Source: CAIKOD01 sp035505975 (GTDB lineage Archaea; Halobacteriota; Methanomicrobia; Methanomicrobiales; Methanospirillaceae). From it: DNA of 7,723 nucleotides. The notes under the pieces were generated by a model. The model saw only the letters and a list, made by a program, of their open reading frames with translations. It was not told the origin of the DNA and did no database searches. Below are positions 1 to 6,742 of this stretch, one piece after another. A program made the position numbers and the translations under genes. How positions within the stretch are numbered: position 1 is the first letter of the stretch; the number at the start of each line of letters is the position of its first letter. Location of the stretch: NCBI GenBank assembly GCA_035505975.1, contig DATJQJ010000045.1, positions 1-7,723 of the forward strand. The letters run 5' to 3'.

Positions 1-3000
1 GCAGCGGTCATACCCCCATGTGCCCCGAAGTAGCAGCAACAGCCGAGGAGGTCATATTCATCGGACTGCACCTTGTTGAATGTGACCGACACCGTTGAAA
101 GACTGGCAGCCAGCTGCTCGTGTGCGGCTTTTCCTTTTACATCCTTGCCATATGCATACCCGTTTACTGCAATGTAAATATCTGCAAGGTCTTTTTCATC
201 CTTCCATGCACTAGCAAGCACGGCGAGGTTTACCCCGCTCGAATAGGTTCCAGGCTGCGAAGAGAAGACACGCAACGTTCCGCCACGCCAGTCCCCACCA
301 TTATCCACCATATTCTGCAGGGAATGCCTGCGCACAAAGTTCTGTTCCACGGGCTCATCAAGTGAAGAAACGGCAAGGACCGCCTCATCGAGCAACTCGT
401 AACAATTGGTAAAATTGTCGCGGAGAATCCCTGAACTGCGTACCGTGATATCGATCCTCGGCCGGCCGAGTTTTTCGAGGGGAATAATAGTGAATGCTTT
501 AACCTGCCCGTTGGGAAGCCAGACCGGTTCAACCCCGATCATTGCAAACATCTCGGCAAGCATCTCCCCGTCAGAAGACATGATGTCTCCCGCCATCCAG
601 TAAAACGCCACGGTCTCTGGCAGTATCCCTTCTTCATTCAGGTACTTGCTGATCAATGACTCAGAAAGACGCTGCCCGACACGCCATGCGGCGCGGGTAG
701 GTACGCGGTAGGGATCAAGGGAGTAAAAGTTGCGCCCGGTGGGGAGGACATCTTCATGGCCCCGGGTGATCAACCCTGAAGGTCCGGCCGGTATATATCC
801 GCCGTTCAGACCGTTGAACAGTGCCTCTATTTCTTTTGTCTCTTCAAGCCGCCGGTTGATATCGACAATCCTGGCGCGGATTGTGTCAAGCTCCTTCACC
901 CGGACAGGAGAAATCTGGCAGGAGAAGATTGTATCATACGATGTTGACGGTTCCGTCAGAACAACCCATATGAACTGTTTTAACACGTGGTCGATTCTTT
1001 CGAGTAATGCTCCGTATGATGCCCCGTGCTTATCGGAATATTTTTGCTGGTTGGCAAGTAGTTCTGAAAGGTCCAAACCCGCAAGGTTCGCTATTACACG
1101 ACGCGGGGAAAAGTCGCCGGTATCGAACCTTATAATCGAGTTGATAAAACCGATCCGCTTCTCCCCCTGCGGGACCTCCCCGAAAATATGCATCCCGGAT
1201 TGTATCTGGGTATTGCGGATTTTTGATAGTGCCTCGTGTGCCCGGCTCACAACCTCAGCGAGTGGCACATCGTGGGAAAGGTGCAGGTCCTTGTCTAGAT
1301 TGCTTTTCTTAATGGCATCGAGGACCAGGTGCTGGAGAGCATGAGCCCTCGCAGGATCGATTTTCGCGGTCTCATATTCAGTCAGGAGCCCTTCGAGTTC
1401 CTCCAGGTCTTCATAGAGTCCCCCACCGGTCATGACCGTCTGCATATGATCGACAAGTGTTGCGTAACTTCGCCGTTTTGCAAGGGTTCCTTCCGGCGGA
1501 TTGTCGGCATTATACATATACAGGAGTGGGATATCCCCGGTAACTACGTCAGGGAAACACTCGCTTGAGAGCCCTAACCCTTTTCCGGGGAGAAACTCAA
1601 CCGTTCCGTGAGTCCCGACATGTACAATCACATCTGCACCGAGTACCTTGCGGATATAATAGTACGTGGCAAGGTACTGGTGGGGCGGTGGACAATCCGG
1701 GTCATGGAGGATCTTGCATACCTGCCCGTCGCAACGAGCCCCGTAACATCCGCGTTTGGGTTGGACATGTACGGTCGCATTTCCAAAGGATACCCCGGTG
1801 ATTAGGAGTTTTCCATCAATAACCATCCCCAGGCCCGGTGGCTCTCCCCATGTATCACGGACTCGTTTTTGGACTGCTGCAGGGAGTGAGTAAAAATAGG
1901 GTGTATAGGTCTGCATGTCCATCTGGGAAAGAGCCCCTCCCCTGGCAACGATATCCTCGACCGTTGTCCACCGGAACTCGGAGATCGCCTTTTTTGCCAT
2001 AATGGTCTCGATGAGTTCTTTACCTGATGCCGGAGGGTCGACCTGGTACCCTGCTTCCTTCATCCTATGGAGGATCCGGGCGACACTTTCATGCGAATCC
2101 AGGTGCGAAGCTGCACCGACATTCGCCTCGACGTTTGCACAGGGGTTATTATTAAAAATAAATGCCACTCTACGTTCAGATACCGGTTTTTTTGCAAGTG
2201 CGATCCACGCTTTGACCCGTGAGGCCACTTTGTCGCAACGGTCGGGAACGGGTTCCCGTGGTTTTTCACCATCGTCACTGCTGCAACTTGTCCCGATAAA
2301 GACCGGCTCAATCACTCCTTCGAATTCCGGCATCGCAACCGCCCAGCCGGTGTCCAGGGTGAGCCCGGTGGATTCCCGCCATTGTTCAACCGATTTGTAC
2401 ATAGAAATGACCGGGTGAAAGATGGGGATATTGAGCCGTGTGAGGAGTTCAACACCACTTTCTGCTGTTGTTTTTCCGCGGTAGTCGTCTCCTTTCGATG
2501 TCCCGATCAGGAAGGGGACCAGCTTGATGATTGCATCGACCCGGGGTGAATCATCTTTCATCAGGTACTCGGAAATAACGTAGGTCATTCCACGTGCGCC
2601 GAGGCTATCATCCCGTATTGCATAGGTGAACGCAGGTATTACGTTTAGTCCGGTAGATTCGAGGCTCCGGATAAGCATATCTTCAATCGACGTATTCGAT
2701 GAGGCCCATGTTACTCGGGAGAAGATGATGCCAACATATGGTGCGTTTATTTGTTCGCGTTCTGAATACCATGAAAGATAATCGTCAATAGTTGTGAATG
2801 CTGACGGTGCTTCAGGATGATAGAGTCCTTCCCATGGGACCGCAATCGGAGGGATGACTACAACATCCTGGTTGAAAAGTTCTTTTTTAATAAATTTGAG
2901 GAGATTTCTGAAATTCTCTTCGCCATTGTTGGTGATGTAGGTCTGGCATGTTGTGACAATCCTTGGACTAACCGTGGAGAACACCCAGTATGAAGGGTCA

Positions 3001-3254
3001 TATCCGAGTGAGATGACGGGGGTGGTTTTTCCGATACCCCCTATCTCCTTATCGACCCGTTCCCAGAACATATCGGACGTGTGGTAGAGGAGGACCACGT
3101 CTGCGGTCTTCATCAATTCCAGCACCTCATCCACTTTATCCGGGTGCTCCTCAAGTAATCTGCAGGGGTAAATGACCAGGTCAATATCTGCCGCGACTGC
3201 TGCACGTTTCAGGACAGGAGCATAAGACCCCCACATCACCGATATCATTCTCAT
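1..3254 (-). CDS. cobN: CobN/BchH-type chelatase large subunit, C-terminus cut off by window edge
   Basis: This frame reads without a stop for 1084 codons from ATG 3254 to the left edge, so most of a usual ~1200-1300-residue CobN is here. CobN binds the tetrapyrrole and metal (cobalt into a corrinoid ring in the aerobic B12 pathway) and works with an AAA+/vWA motor in the cytoplasm. Family blocks seen in order are GCYGARCDGQVCKILHDPDC with PPPHQYLATY (~502-531), HVGTHGTVEFLPGKG (545-559), FGEVPQG (691-697), LPTGRNFYSLDPYRVPTRAAW (837-857, read in part), LEKLGRPRIDITVRSSG (926-942) and GCCCYFGAHGG (1071-1081). The Cys-rich blocks resemble methanogen CobN homologues rather than aerobic bacterial CobN. 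The start is fixed by GGGAGGT 9 bases upstream; a second in-frame ATG at 3248 sits too far from it. It is divergent from the motor gene. The family is certain; the metal, and whether it inserts or removes it, is not. Methanogens usually make B12 anaerobically with CbiX-type chelatases and F430 with CfbA, so this may be a salvage or dechelation enzyme. Confidence 0.93.
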   Translation of the reverse strand, partial: MRMISVMWGSYAPVLKRAAVAADIDLVIYPCRLLEEHPDKVDEVLELMKTADVVLLYHTSDMFWERVDKEIGGIGKTTPVISLGYDPSYWVFSTVSPRIVTTCQTYITNNGEENFRNLLKFIKKELFNQDVVVIPPIAVPWEGLYHPEAPSAFTTIDDYLSWYSEREQINAPYVGIIFSRVTWASSNTSIEDMLIRSLESTGLNVIPAFTYAIRDDSLGARGMTYVISEYLMKDDSPRVDAIIKLVPFLIGTSKGDDYRGKTTAESGVELLTRLNIPIFHPVISMYKSVEQWRESTGLTLDTGWAVAMPEFEGVIEPVFIGTSCSSDDGEKPREPVPDRCDKVASRVKAWIALAKKPVSERRVAFIFNNNPCANVEANVGAASHLDSHESVARILHRMKEAGYQVDPPASGKELIETIMAKKAISEFRWTTVEDIVARGGALSQMDMQTYTPYFYSLPAAVQKRVRDTWGEPPGLGMVIDGKLLITGVSFGNATVHVQPKRGCYGARCDGQVCKILHDPDCPPPHQYLATYYYIRKVLGADVIVHVGTHGTVEFLPGKGLGLSSECFPDVVTGDIPLLYMYNADNPPEGTLAKRRSYATLVDHMQTVMTGGGLYEDLEELEGLLTEYETAKIDPARAHALQHLVLDAIKKSNLDKDLHLSHDVPLAEVVSRAHEALSKIRNTQIQSGMHIFGEVPQGEKRIGFINSIIRFDTGDFSPRRVIANLAGLDLSELLANQQKYSDKHGASYGALLERIDHVLKQFIWVVLTEPSTSYDTIFSCQISPVRVKELDTIRARIVDINRRLEETKEIEALFNGLNGGYIPAGPSGLITRGHEDVLPTGRNFYSLDPYRVPTRAAWRVGQRLSESLISKYLNEEGILPETVAFYWMAGDIMSSDGEMLAEMFAMIGVEPVWLPNGQVKAFTIIPLEKLGRPRIDITVRSSGILRDNFTNCYELLDEAVLAVSSLDEPVEQNFVRRHSLQNMVDNGGDWRGGTLRVFSSQPGTYSSGVNLAVLASAWKDEKDLADIYIAVNGYAYGKDVKGKAAHEQLAASLSTVSVTFNKVQSDEYDLLGCCCYFGAHGGMTA

Positions 3255-3263
3255 GTTCTCGAA

Positions 3264-3270
3264 ACCTCCC
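3264..3270 (-). promoter_or_regulatory. Shine-Dalgarno site of the cobN-like gene
   Basis: Read on the minus strand, GGGAGGT lies 9 bases before ATG 3254. It decides between the two closely spaced in-frame ATG codons (3254 and 3248) in favour of the upstream one. Confidence 0.75.
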
Positions 3271-3310
3271 GTCAGACAACACAGGCCCGGTTTTTCCCTT
3301 CCTGTAGTTG

Positions 3311-3320
3311 TTTTAATAAA
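3311..3320 (-). promoter_or_regulatory. Candidate TATA box for the cobN-like gene
   Basis: On the minus strand this reads TTTATTAAAA, an AT-rich block in otherwise mixed sequence about 57 bases before the start codon. An archaeal TATA box here would put transcription initiation near 3288-3290, leaving a leader of roughly 35 bases that includes the GGGAGGT site. No clear purine-rich BRE is visible just upstream, so this is a placement by position and composition only. Confidence 0.4.
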
Positions 3321-3409
3321 CCGAAATTAATTCTCGCTGATTTTCGCAATTCAGATGAAGATGGAGCGAGCCTGCATAGATGCAATCTTACGTCAATATT
3401 CTTTTCGGT

Positions 3410-3437
3410 GTGTTAAATAAGTATTGAATCGTCATAC
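3410..3437 (+). promoter_or_regulatory. Candidate metalloregulator operator, GTGTTA-N16-TCATAC
   Basis: GTGTTA at 3410-3415 and TCATAC at 3432-3437 are separated by exactly 16 bases. The E. coli NikR operator is GTATGA-N16-TCATAC, so the right half and spacing agree and the left half matches at 4 of 6 bases. A near copy occurs at 7679-7706. It lies just upstream of the TATA-like blocks of the chelatase motor gene. The regulator is inferred; no regulator gene is in the window. Confidence 0.4.
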
Positions 3438-3442
3438 TTATT
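3416..3442. repeat. Perfect 9-bp inverted repeat with 9-base spacer
   Basis: AATAAGTAT (3416-3424) and ATACTTATT (3434-3442) are exact reverse complements around a 9-base spacer. The length and symmetry fit a dimeric repressor site such as those used by DtxR-like or other metalloregulators. It overlaps the GTGTTA-N16-TCATAC site, so only one of the two readings may be functional. Confidence 0.5.
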
Positions 3443-3454
3443 AGCAATATGATT

Positions 3455-3464
3455 AAAATATAAA
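3455..3464 (+). promoter_or_regulatory. Candidate TATA box for the chelatase motor operon
   Basis: AAAATATAAA lies 77 bases before ATG 3542, within the AT-rich block downstream of the putative operators. Initiation about 25 bases on, near 3486, would give a leader of some 55 bases. A second possible box, TTATTTAATA at 3481-3490, would give initiation near 3511 and a leader of about 30 bases. A third, TTTTATAC near 3520, is too close to the start codon and would remove the ribosome site. Which is used cannot be told from sequence. Confidence 0.4.
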
Positions 3465-3489
3465 TTATTTAATGAGAGGATTATTTAAT
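3464..3489 (+). repeat. Two direct copies of ATTATTTAAT
   Basis: Identical 10-mers at 3464-3473 and 3480-3489 are 16 bases apart start to start, between the candidate TATA box and the gene. They may be tandem binding sites or a chance product of AT-rich promoter DNA. The complement of their core, TTAAATAATT, recurs at 7628-7637. Confidence 0.35.
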
Positions 3490-3530
3490 ATTTGATGAAA
3501 TTTGCATACAACTTTTACATTTTATACAAC

Positions 3531-3534
3531 GGAG
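3531..3534 (+). promoter_or_regulatory. Shine-Dalgarno site of the AAA+/vWA chelatase gene
   Basis: GGAG is placed 7 bases before ATG 3542, a good archaeal spacing. It supports this start and argues against a leaderless transcript. Confidence 0.65.
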
Positions 3535-3541
3535 ACCCGCG

Positions 3542-5491
3542 ATGCATCATTTTGACGATATTTACCCGTTTTCAGCGATAGTAGGCCAGGAACAGATGAA
3601 AAAAGCACTTCTCCTTAATGCAATTAATCCCCGTATCGGAGGGGTCCTTATCAAAGGAGAGAAAGGGACTGCCAAATCCACCGCCGCCCGGGCCCTTGCA
3701 CACCTGTTGCCGAACCGGAAGGTAGTAGAGGGGTGTATCTTTGGATGCGATCCAGCAGACAGAAAAGGAATGTGTCTCGACTGCCAGAAAAAATACCCGG
3801 ACCTTATCACCTCGACTGCGAAAATGCGGGTTGTTGAACTCCCGATCAGTGCGACCGAAGATAAAGTGGTCGGAAGCCTGGATATCGAGCATGCCTTGAA
3901 AAAAGGAGAGAAAAAGTTCGAGCCCGGCATTCTCGCCGAAGCAAACCGGAATATCCTGTACGTGGACGAGGTCAACCTGTTGAACGACCATATTGTCGAT
4001 GTCCTCCTTGATGCAGCGGCGATGGGGATGAATTTTATCGAACGCGAAGGTGTCTCTTATGTCCACCCCTCGGCGTTCATCCTCATCGGCACCATGAACC
4101 CCGAAGAAGGCGAATTGCGCCCGCAACTCCTTGACCGGTTTGGATTATGCGTCGATATCGAGGGAATCCACGATGCAGAAACCCGTGTTGAAGTGATACG
4201 CAGACGACAGAGGTATGAGAACGATCCCGATGGGTTCCTTCACGAGTGGCAGGGAAAAGAGCAGGAACTGCGGGAACGGATCGTCATCGCACAGCAACTC
4301 CTCCCGGATGTCACGGTTTCCGATGATATGCTCAAAATCATCGCCCAAATCTGTATCGATATGGCAGTGGACGGTCACCGGGCAGATATCACGATGATGA
4401 AGACGGCAGCCACGATCGCTGCATACAATGGCCGTACTGACGTGAACGAGGACGACGTGAGGGAAGCTGCGGCACTCGTGCTCTCGCACAGGATGCGCCG
4501 CAGGCCCTTCTCCGAGCAGCAGATGGATAAACAGAAGATGGAACAGTCCATCCAGAAGTCGCAGAAAGAGAAACCGCAGCCCGAACAGCACCATGACCAT
4601 CCCGAAAACCAGAAACCGAAAGAGAACACAATGCCGGATGGTTCCACGACGACCCAGTTTGCGGAGGGGCAGCCGTTCAAGGTAAATCAGCAACCTCTCG
4701 CCCAGCCCAGGCGTATCGACTCATTCAAACGTGAGGGTAACGGGCGCCGGACCGTGACCGAGTCGCGTGACGGGAAATATGTCAGGAGCCGCATTCCGGA
4801 GACAATCGGGCCCGATATCGCGCTGGATGCCACTATCCGGGTGGCCTCACTGCACCAGGGCGAACAAGAAGGTCCCCTGGCAGTACAGATTGAAATGTCC
4901 GATATCCGGGAAAAGGTCAGGGAGAGGAAAATGGGGAATACCGTCCTGTTCGTTGTCGATGCCAGCGGGAGCATGGGAGCCCAGCAGCGGATGACTGCCG
5001 TCAAAGGGGCAATACTGTCCCTCCTTATCGATGCATACCAGAAGAGGGACCGGGTAGGGCTCGTGGTATTCCGTGGAAAAGGCGCAGAGGTCCTGCTGCC
5101 TCCTACTTCAAGCGTTGAACTTGCACGCAGCTACATGCAGATGCTCCCTGTCGGTGGAAAAACACCACTTGCCCATGGTCTTTCCAAGGGATTTGAGGTG
5201 CTTAAGAGGGAAATGATGATCAATCACCATACGATTCCACGCATGATCCTGATCTCCGATGGCAAGGCAAATGTAAGCCTGGGTTCCGGCTCTCCCCTTG
5301 ATGATGCAAAAGAAATGGCCTCCCATATCCGTGATGCCGGGATATCGTCGCTTGTAATCGACTCCGAACAGAGTTACATATCCTTCGGCCTTGCTCACAT
5401 GCTTTCCAATGAACTGGGTGCAAAATACTTAAAACTCGAAGACCTCAGGGCGGACCAGATTGCCGAAGTGGTAAAAGGTATCGGGATGTGA
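3542..5491 (+). CDS. ChlI-ChlD fusion: AAA+ ATPase plus vWA domain, CobN partner
   Basis: A 649-residue motor subunit expected to bind the CobN-like protein and power metal insertion (or removal) with ATP. The N-terminal AAA+ domain has Walker A GEKGTAKST (39-47; Ala44 stands where ChlI usually has Gly), Walker B with VDEVN (141-145), sensor-1 GTMNPEEGELRPQLLDRFG (183-201) and a HRAD sensor-2-like block near 279-282. Four cysteines in the insert after Walker A (C65, C69, C78, C81) could hold a zinc ion. Residues ~324-365 form a Gln/Lys/Glu/Pro/His-rich linker. The C-terminal vWA domain (~466-645) carries an intact MIDAS: DASGS (473-477), T541 and D573. Classical Mg-chelatase splits this into separate I and D proteins; here one polypeptide has an intact ATPase site and an intact metal-ion adhesion site. 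GGAG 7 bases upstream sets the start. The permease gene follows on the same strand after 83 bases. Often annotated as magnesium chelatase, but there is no chlorophyll context, so magnesium is unlikely. Confidence 0.93.
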   Translation: MHHFDDIYPFSAIVGQEQMKKALLLNAINPRIGGVLIKGEKGTAKSTAARALAHLLPNRKVVEGCIFGCDPADRKGMCLDCQKKYPDLITSTAKMRVVELPISATEDKVVGSLDIEHALKKGEKKFEPGILAEANRNILYVDEVNLLNDHIVDVLLDAAAMGMNFIEREGVSYVHPSAFILIGTMNPEEGELRPQLLDRFGLCVDIEGIHDAETRVEVIRRRQRYENDPDGFLHEWQGKEQELRERIVIAQQLLPDVTVSDDMLKIIAQICIDMAVDGHRADITMMKTAATIAAYNGRTDVNEDDVREAAALVLSHRMRRRPFSEQQMDKQKMEQSIQKSQKEKPQPEQHHDHPENQKPKENTMPDGSTTTQFAEGQPFKVNQQPLAQPRRIDSFKREGNGRRTVTESRDGKYVRSRIPETIGPDIALDATIRVASLHQGEQEGPLAVQIEMSDIREKVRERKMGNTVLFVVDASGSMGAQQRMTAVKGAILSLLIDAYQKRDRVGLVVFRGKGAEVLLPPTSSVELARSYMQMLPVGGKTPLAHGLSKGFEVLKREMMINHHTIPRMILISDGKANVSLGSGSPLDDAKEMASHIRDAGISSLVIDSEQSYISFGLAHMLSNELGAKYLKLEDLRADQIAEVVKGIGM

Positions 5492-5510
5492 AAATTACCT
5501 GGCTGTCCGA

Positions 5511-5525
5511 TTTCCGGACCGGAAA
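5511..5525. repeat. Perfect palindrome TTTCCGG-A-CCGGAAA between motor gene and permease gene
   Basis: Seven-base arms flank a single A, 20 bases after the chelatase stop. As RNA it could form a 5-bp stem with loop GGACC. There is no U tract after it, so a terminator is unlikely; an operator or a processing site in an operon spacer is possible. Its role is unknown. Confidence 0.45.
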
Positions 5526-5574
5526 AGACCAATGAACGTGCAACCCGGACAATCGTAATTCATTGCTGAACTAT

Positions 5575-6735
5575 ATGGCCCCCGATAACCCACAGGAAAA
5601 GACAGGAAAACCTCTGGTCTATTCCCTGTACCGACAGGGAAGTTCCCGGAGAATTGTCTTCATTATATTTCTTATTGTCCTTCTTATTACGGCAGCAATA
5701 ATGTCAGCCGGTATCGGTACGGTTGCGATCTCCCCGTGGAATACTGTGCTTGCAATCTGCCATTCATTCGCCACCCAGGTCAATAACCTACTGGGAAATT
5801 ATATTCCTGGCATCGTGGACTGGTACAATTCAATCCCTTACCCCACAAACCCCCAGGCAGAACTGATCGTCACGGGGTTTCGGCTGCCAAGAATCCTGCT
5901 CGCAATCCTGACCGGGATGAGCCTCGCTATGGCAGGGGCCGTAATGCAGGGTTTATTGCGGAACCCGCTGGTAAGTCCGTTTACCCTGGGGCTTTCATCA
6001 GCAGCAGCGTTCGGGGCCGCTTTCGCCATTGTCATCGGCCCCAGTATTTTTGCGGCGTTTTTCCAGGTGAGTGACGACGTTTTCATTATTGTTATGGCGT
6101 TTGTATTCGGGTGGCTCTGCATGCTCCTGGTATATGGTATATCCCGCTCACGCGGGACAAACCAGGCGACACTAATACTTGCAGGAGTCGTGATCGGGTA
6201 CATCTTCACAGCCGGAGTCAGCGCACTCTCCTATGTCACCACGAATGAAAATCTTCGTAACCTTACGGTCTGGCTGATGGGGGGGATGTGGGGAGCCAGT
6301 TGGACATCAGTACTCATCCTTCTGCCAATTACCCTGATTTGCTTAATACTCCTGATGCGGATGTCATGGGACCTGAATGCCCTTGCTTCCGGTGACGACG
6401 TGGCGAAAAATCTTGGCATTAATGTGAACAAACTGCGACTCCGTGGCCTGATGATCGCCACCTTTGCAGCTTCCTGCTGTCTGGCTTTTACCGGTATCAT
6501 CGGGTTCATCGGTCTTATGTCACCCCATATATGCCGTATGCTGATCGGAAACGATCACCGGTACCTTATCCCTTGTTCCGCCCTCATGGGGGCTTCAATT
6601 CTTCTCATTTCAGATACTGCCGCGAGGACAGTTATGAGCCCCGTCGAAATCCCGGTCGGTATTATAATGTACGTTATCGGTGGCCTGTTCTTCCTCTTCC
6701 TGATCATAAGGTCTCGGGGACGGGGGTTATACTAG
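5575..6735 (+). CDS. FecCD/BtuC-family ABC importer permease
   Basis: This is the membrane subunit of an importer for iron-siderophore, heme, corrinoid or other metal chelates, working as a homodimer with the ATPase encoded next. From ATG 5575 it is 386 residues. Family marks are GFRLPR (101-106) followed by ILLAILTGMSLAMAGAVMQG, RNPLVSPFTLGLSSAAAFGA, the ATPase-contact segment ASGDDVAKNLGIN (~271-283) and GIIGFIGLMSPHICRMLIG (307-325), which is diagnostic. About nine to ten hydrophobic segments are visible, the first at ~27-45 after a charged cytoplasmic leader. A stretch of about 30 residues with Asn, Pro and Tyr lies between the first segment and GFRLPR and is longer than in typical bacterial members. 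The start is uncertain: in-frame TTG 5563 adds four residues, and neither has a clear ribosome site; the upstream stop is at 5533. The permease and ATPase are an operon, probably read through from the chelatase gene. Family certain, substrate unknown. Confidence 0.92.
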   Translation: MAPDNPQEKTGKPLVYSLYRQGSSRRIVFIIFLIVLLITAAIMSAGIGTVAISPWNTVLAICHSFATQVNNLLGNYIPGIVDWYNSIPYPTNPQAELIVTGFRLPRILLAILTGMSLAMAGAVMQGLLRNPLVSPFTLGLSSAAAFGAAFAIVIGPSIFAAFFQVSDDVFIIVMAFVFGWLCMLLVYGISRSRGTNQATLILAGVVIGYIFTAGVSALSYVTTNENLRNLTVWLMGGMWGASWTSVLILLPITLICLILLMRMSWDLNALASGDDVAKNLGINVNKLRLRGLMIATFAASCCLAFTGIIGFIGLMSPHICRMLIGNDHRYLIPCSALMGASILLISDTAARTVMSPVEIPVGIIMYVIGGLFFLFLIIRSRGRGLY

Positions 6736-6741
6736 GTGATC
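6734..6741 (+). promoter_or_regulatory. Shine-Dalgarno site overlapping the permease stop codon
   Basis: AGGTGATC matches eight bases of the anti-Shine-Dalgarno complement GGAGGTGATC and starts inside the TAG stop of the permease (6733-6735). This predicts translational coupling of permease and ATPase, which fits a fixed subunit ratio. Confidence 0.7.
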
Positions 6742-6742
6742 A

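Larger units (their letters stand above)
3255..3541. other. Divergent intergenic control region
   Basis: These 287 bases separate the two chelatase genes, which are transcribed away from each other. There is no credible ORF. The cobN-proximal part is mixed in composition; the part from about 3410 to 3530 is strongly AT-rich and holds a 9-bp inverted repeat, a GTGTTA-N16-TCATAC site, two ATTATTTAAT copies and TATA-like stretches. A small TGCAT-AG-ATGCA dyad lies at 3373-3384. I see no riboswitch-like or tRNA-like structure. Confidence 0.8.

Noticed and set aside
730..1344. 204-codon open frame on the plus strand, and similar plus-strand frames at 120-2418
   Set aside because: They lie antisense to the continuous 1084-codon CobN-like frame, their products show no recognisable motif, and no ribosome site was evident. 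They are open-frame shadows of the GC-biased gene.
3410..3437. Exact NikR consensus GTATGA-N16-TCATAC
   Set aside because: Only the right half and spacing match exactly; the left half is GTGTTA. The site is therefore reported as operator-like, not as a confirmed NikR site.
3255..3541. Cobalamin riboswitch in the chelatase control region
   Set aside because: No B12-box-like conserved block or long structured leader is visible, the candidate leaders are short, and such riboswitches are essentially bacterial.
3562..4693. Minus-strand open frames opposite the AAA+/vWA gene
   Set aside because: They are antisense to a gene with intact family motifs and have Arg/Ser/Leu-rich compositions typical of shadow frames.
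3542..5491. Magnesium chelatase for (bacterio)chlorophyll synthesis
   Set aside because: No chlorophyll-pathway genes are nearby, the partner is CobN-like with methanogen-type cysteine blocks, and the neighbours are metal-chelate import genes.
5532..5558. Eight-codon ORF (MNVQPGQS) before the permease gene
   Set aside because: It is very short, lacks a ribosome site and has no attenuator-like codon run; an ORF this short is expected by chance.
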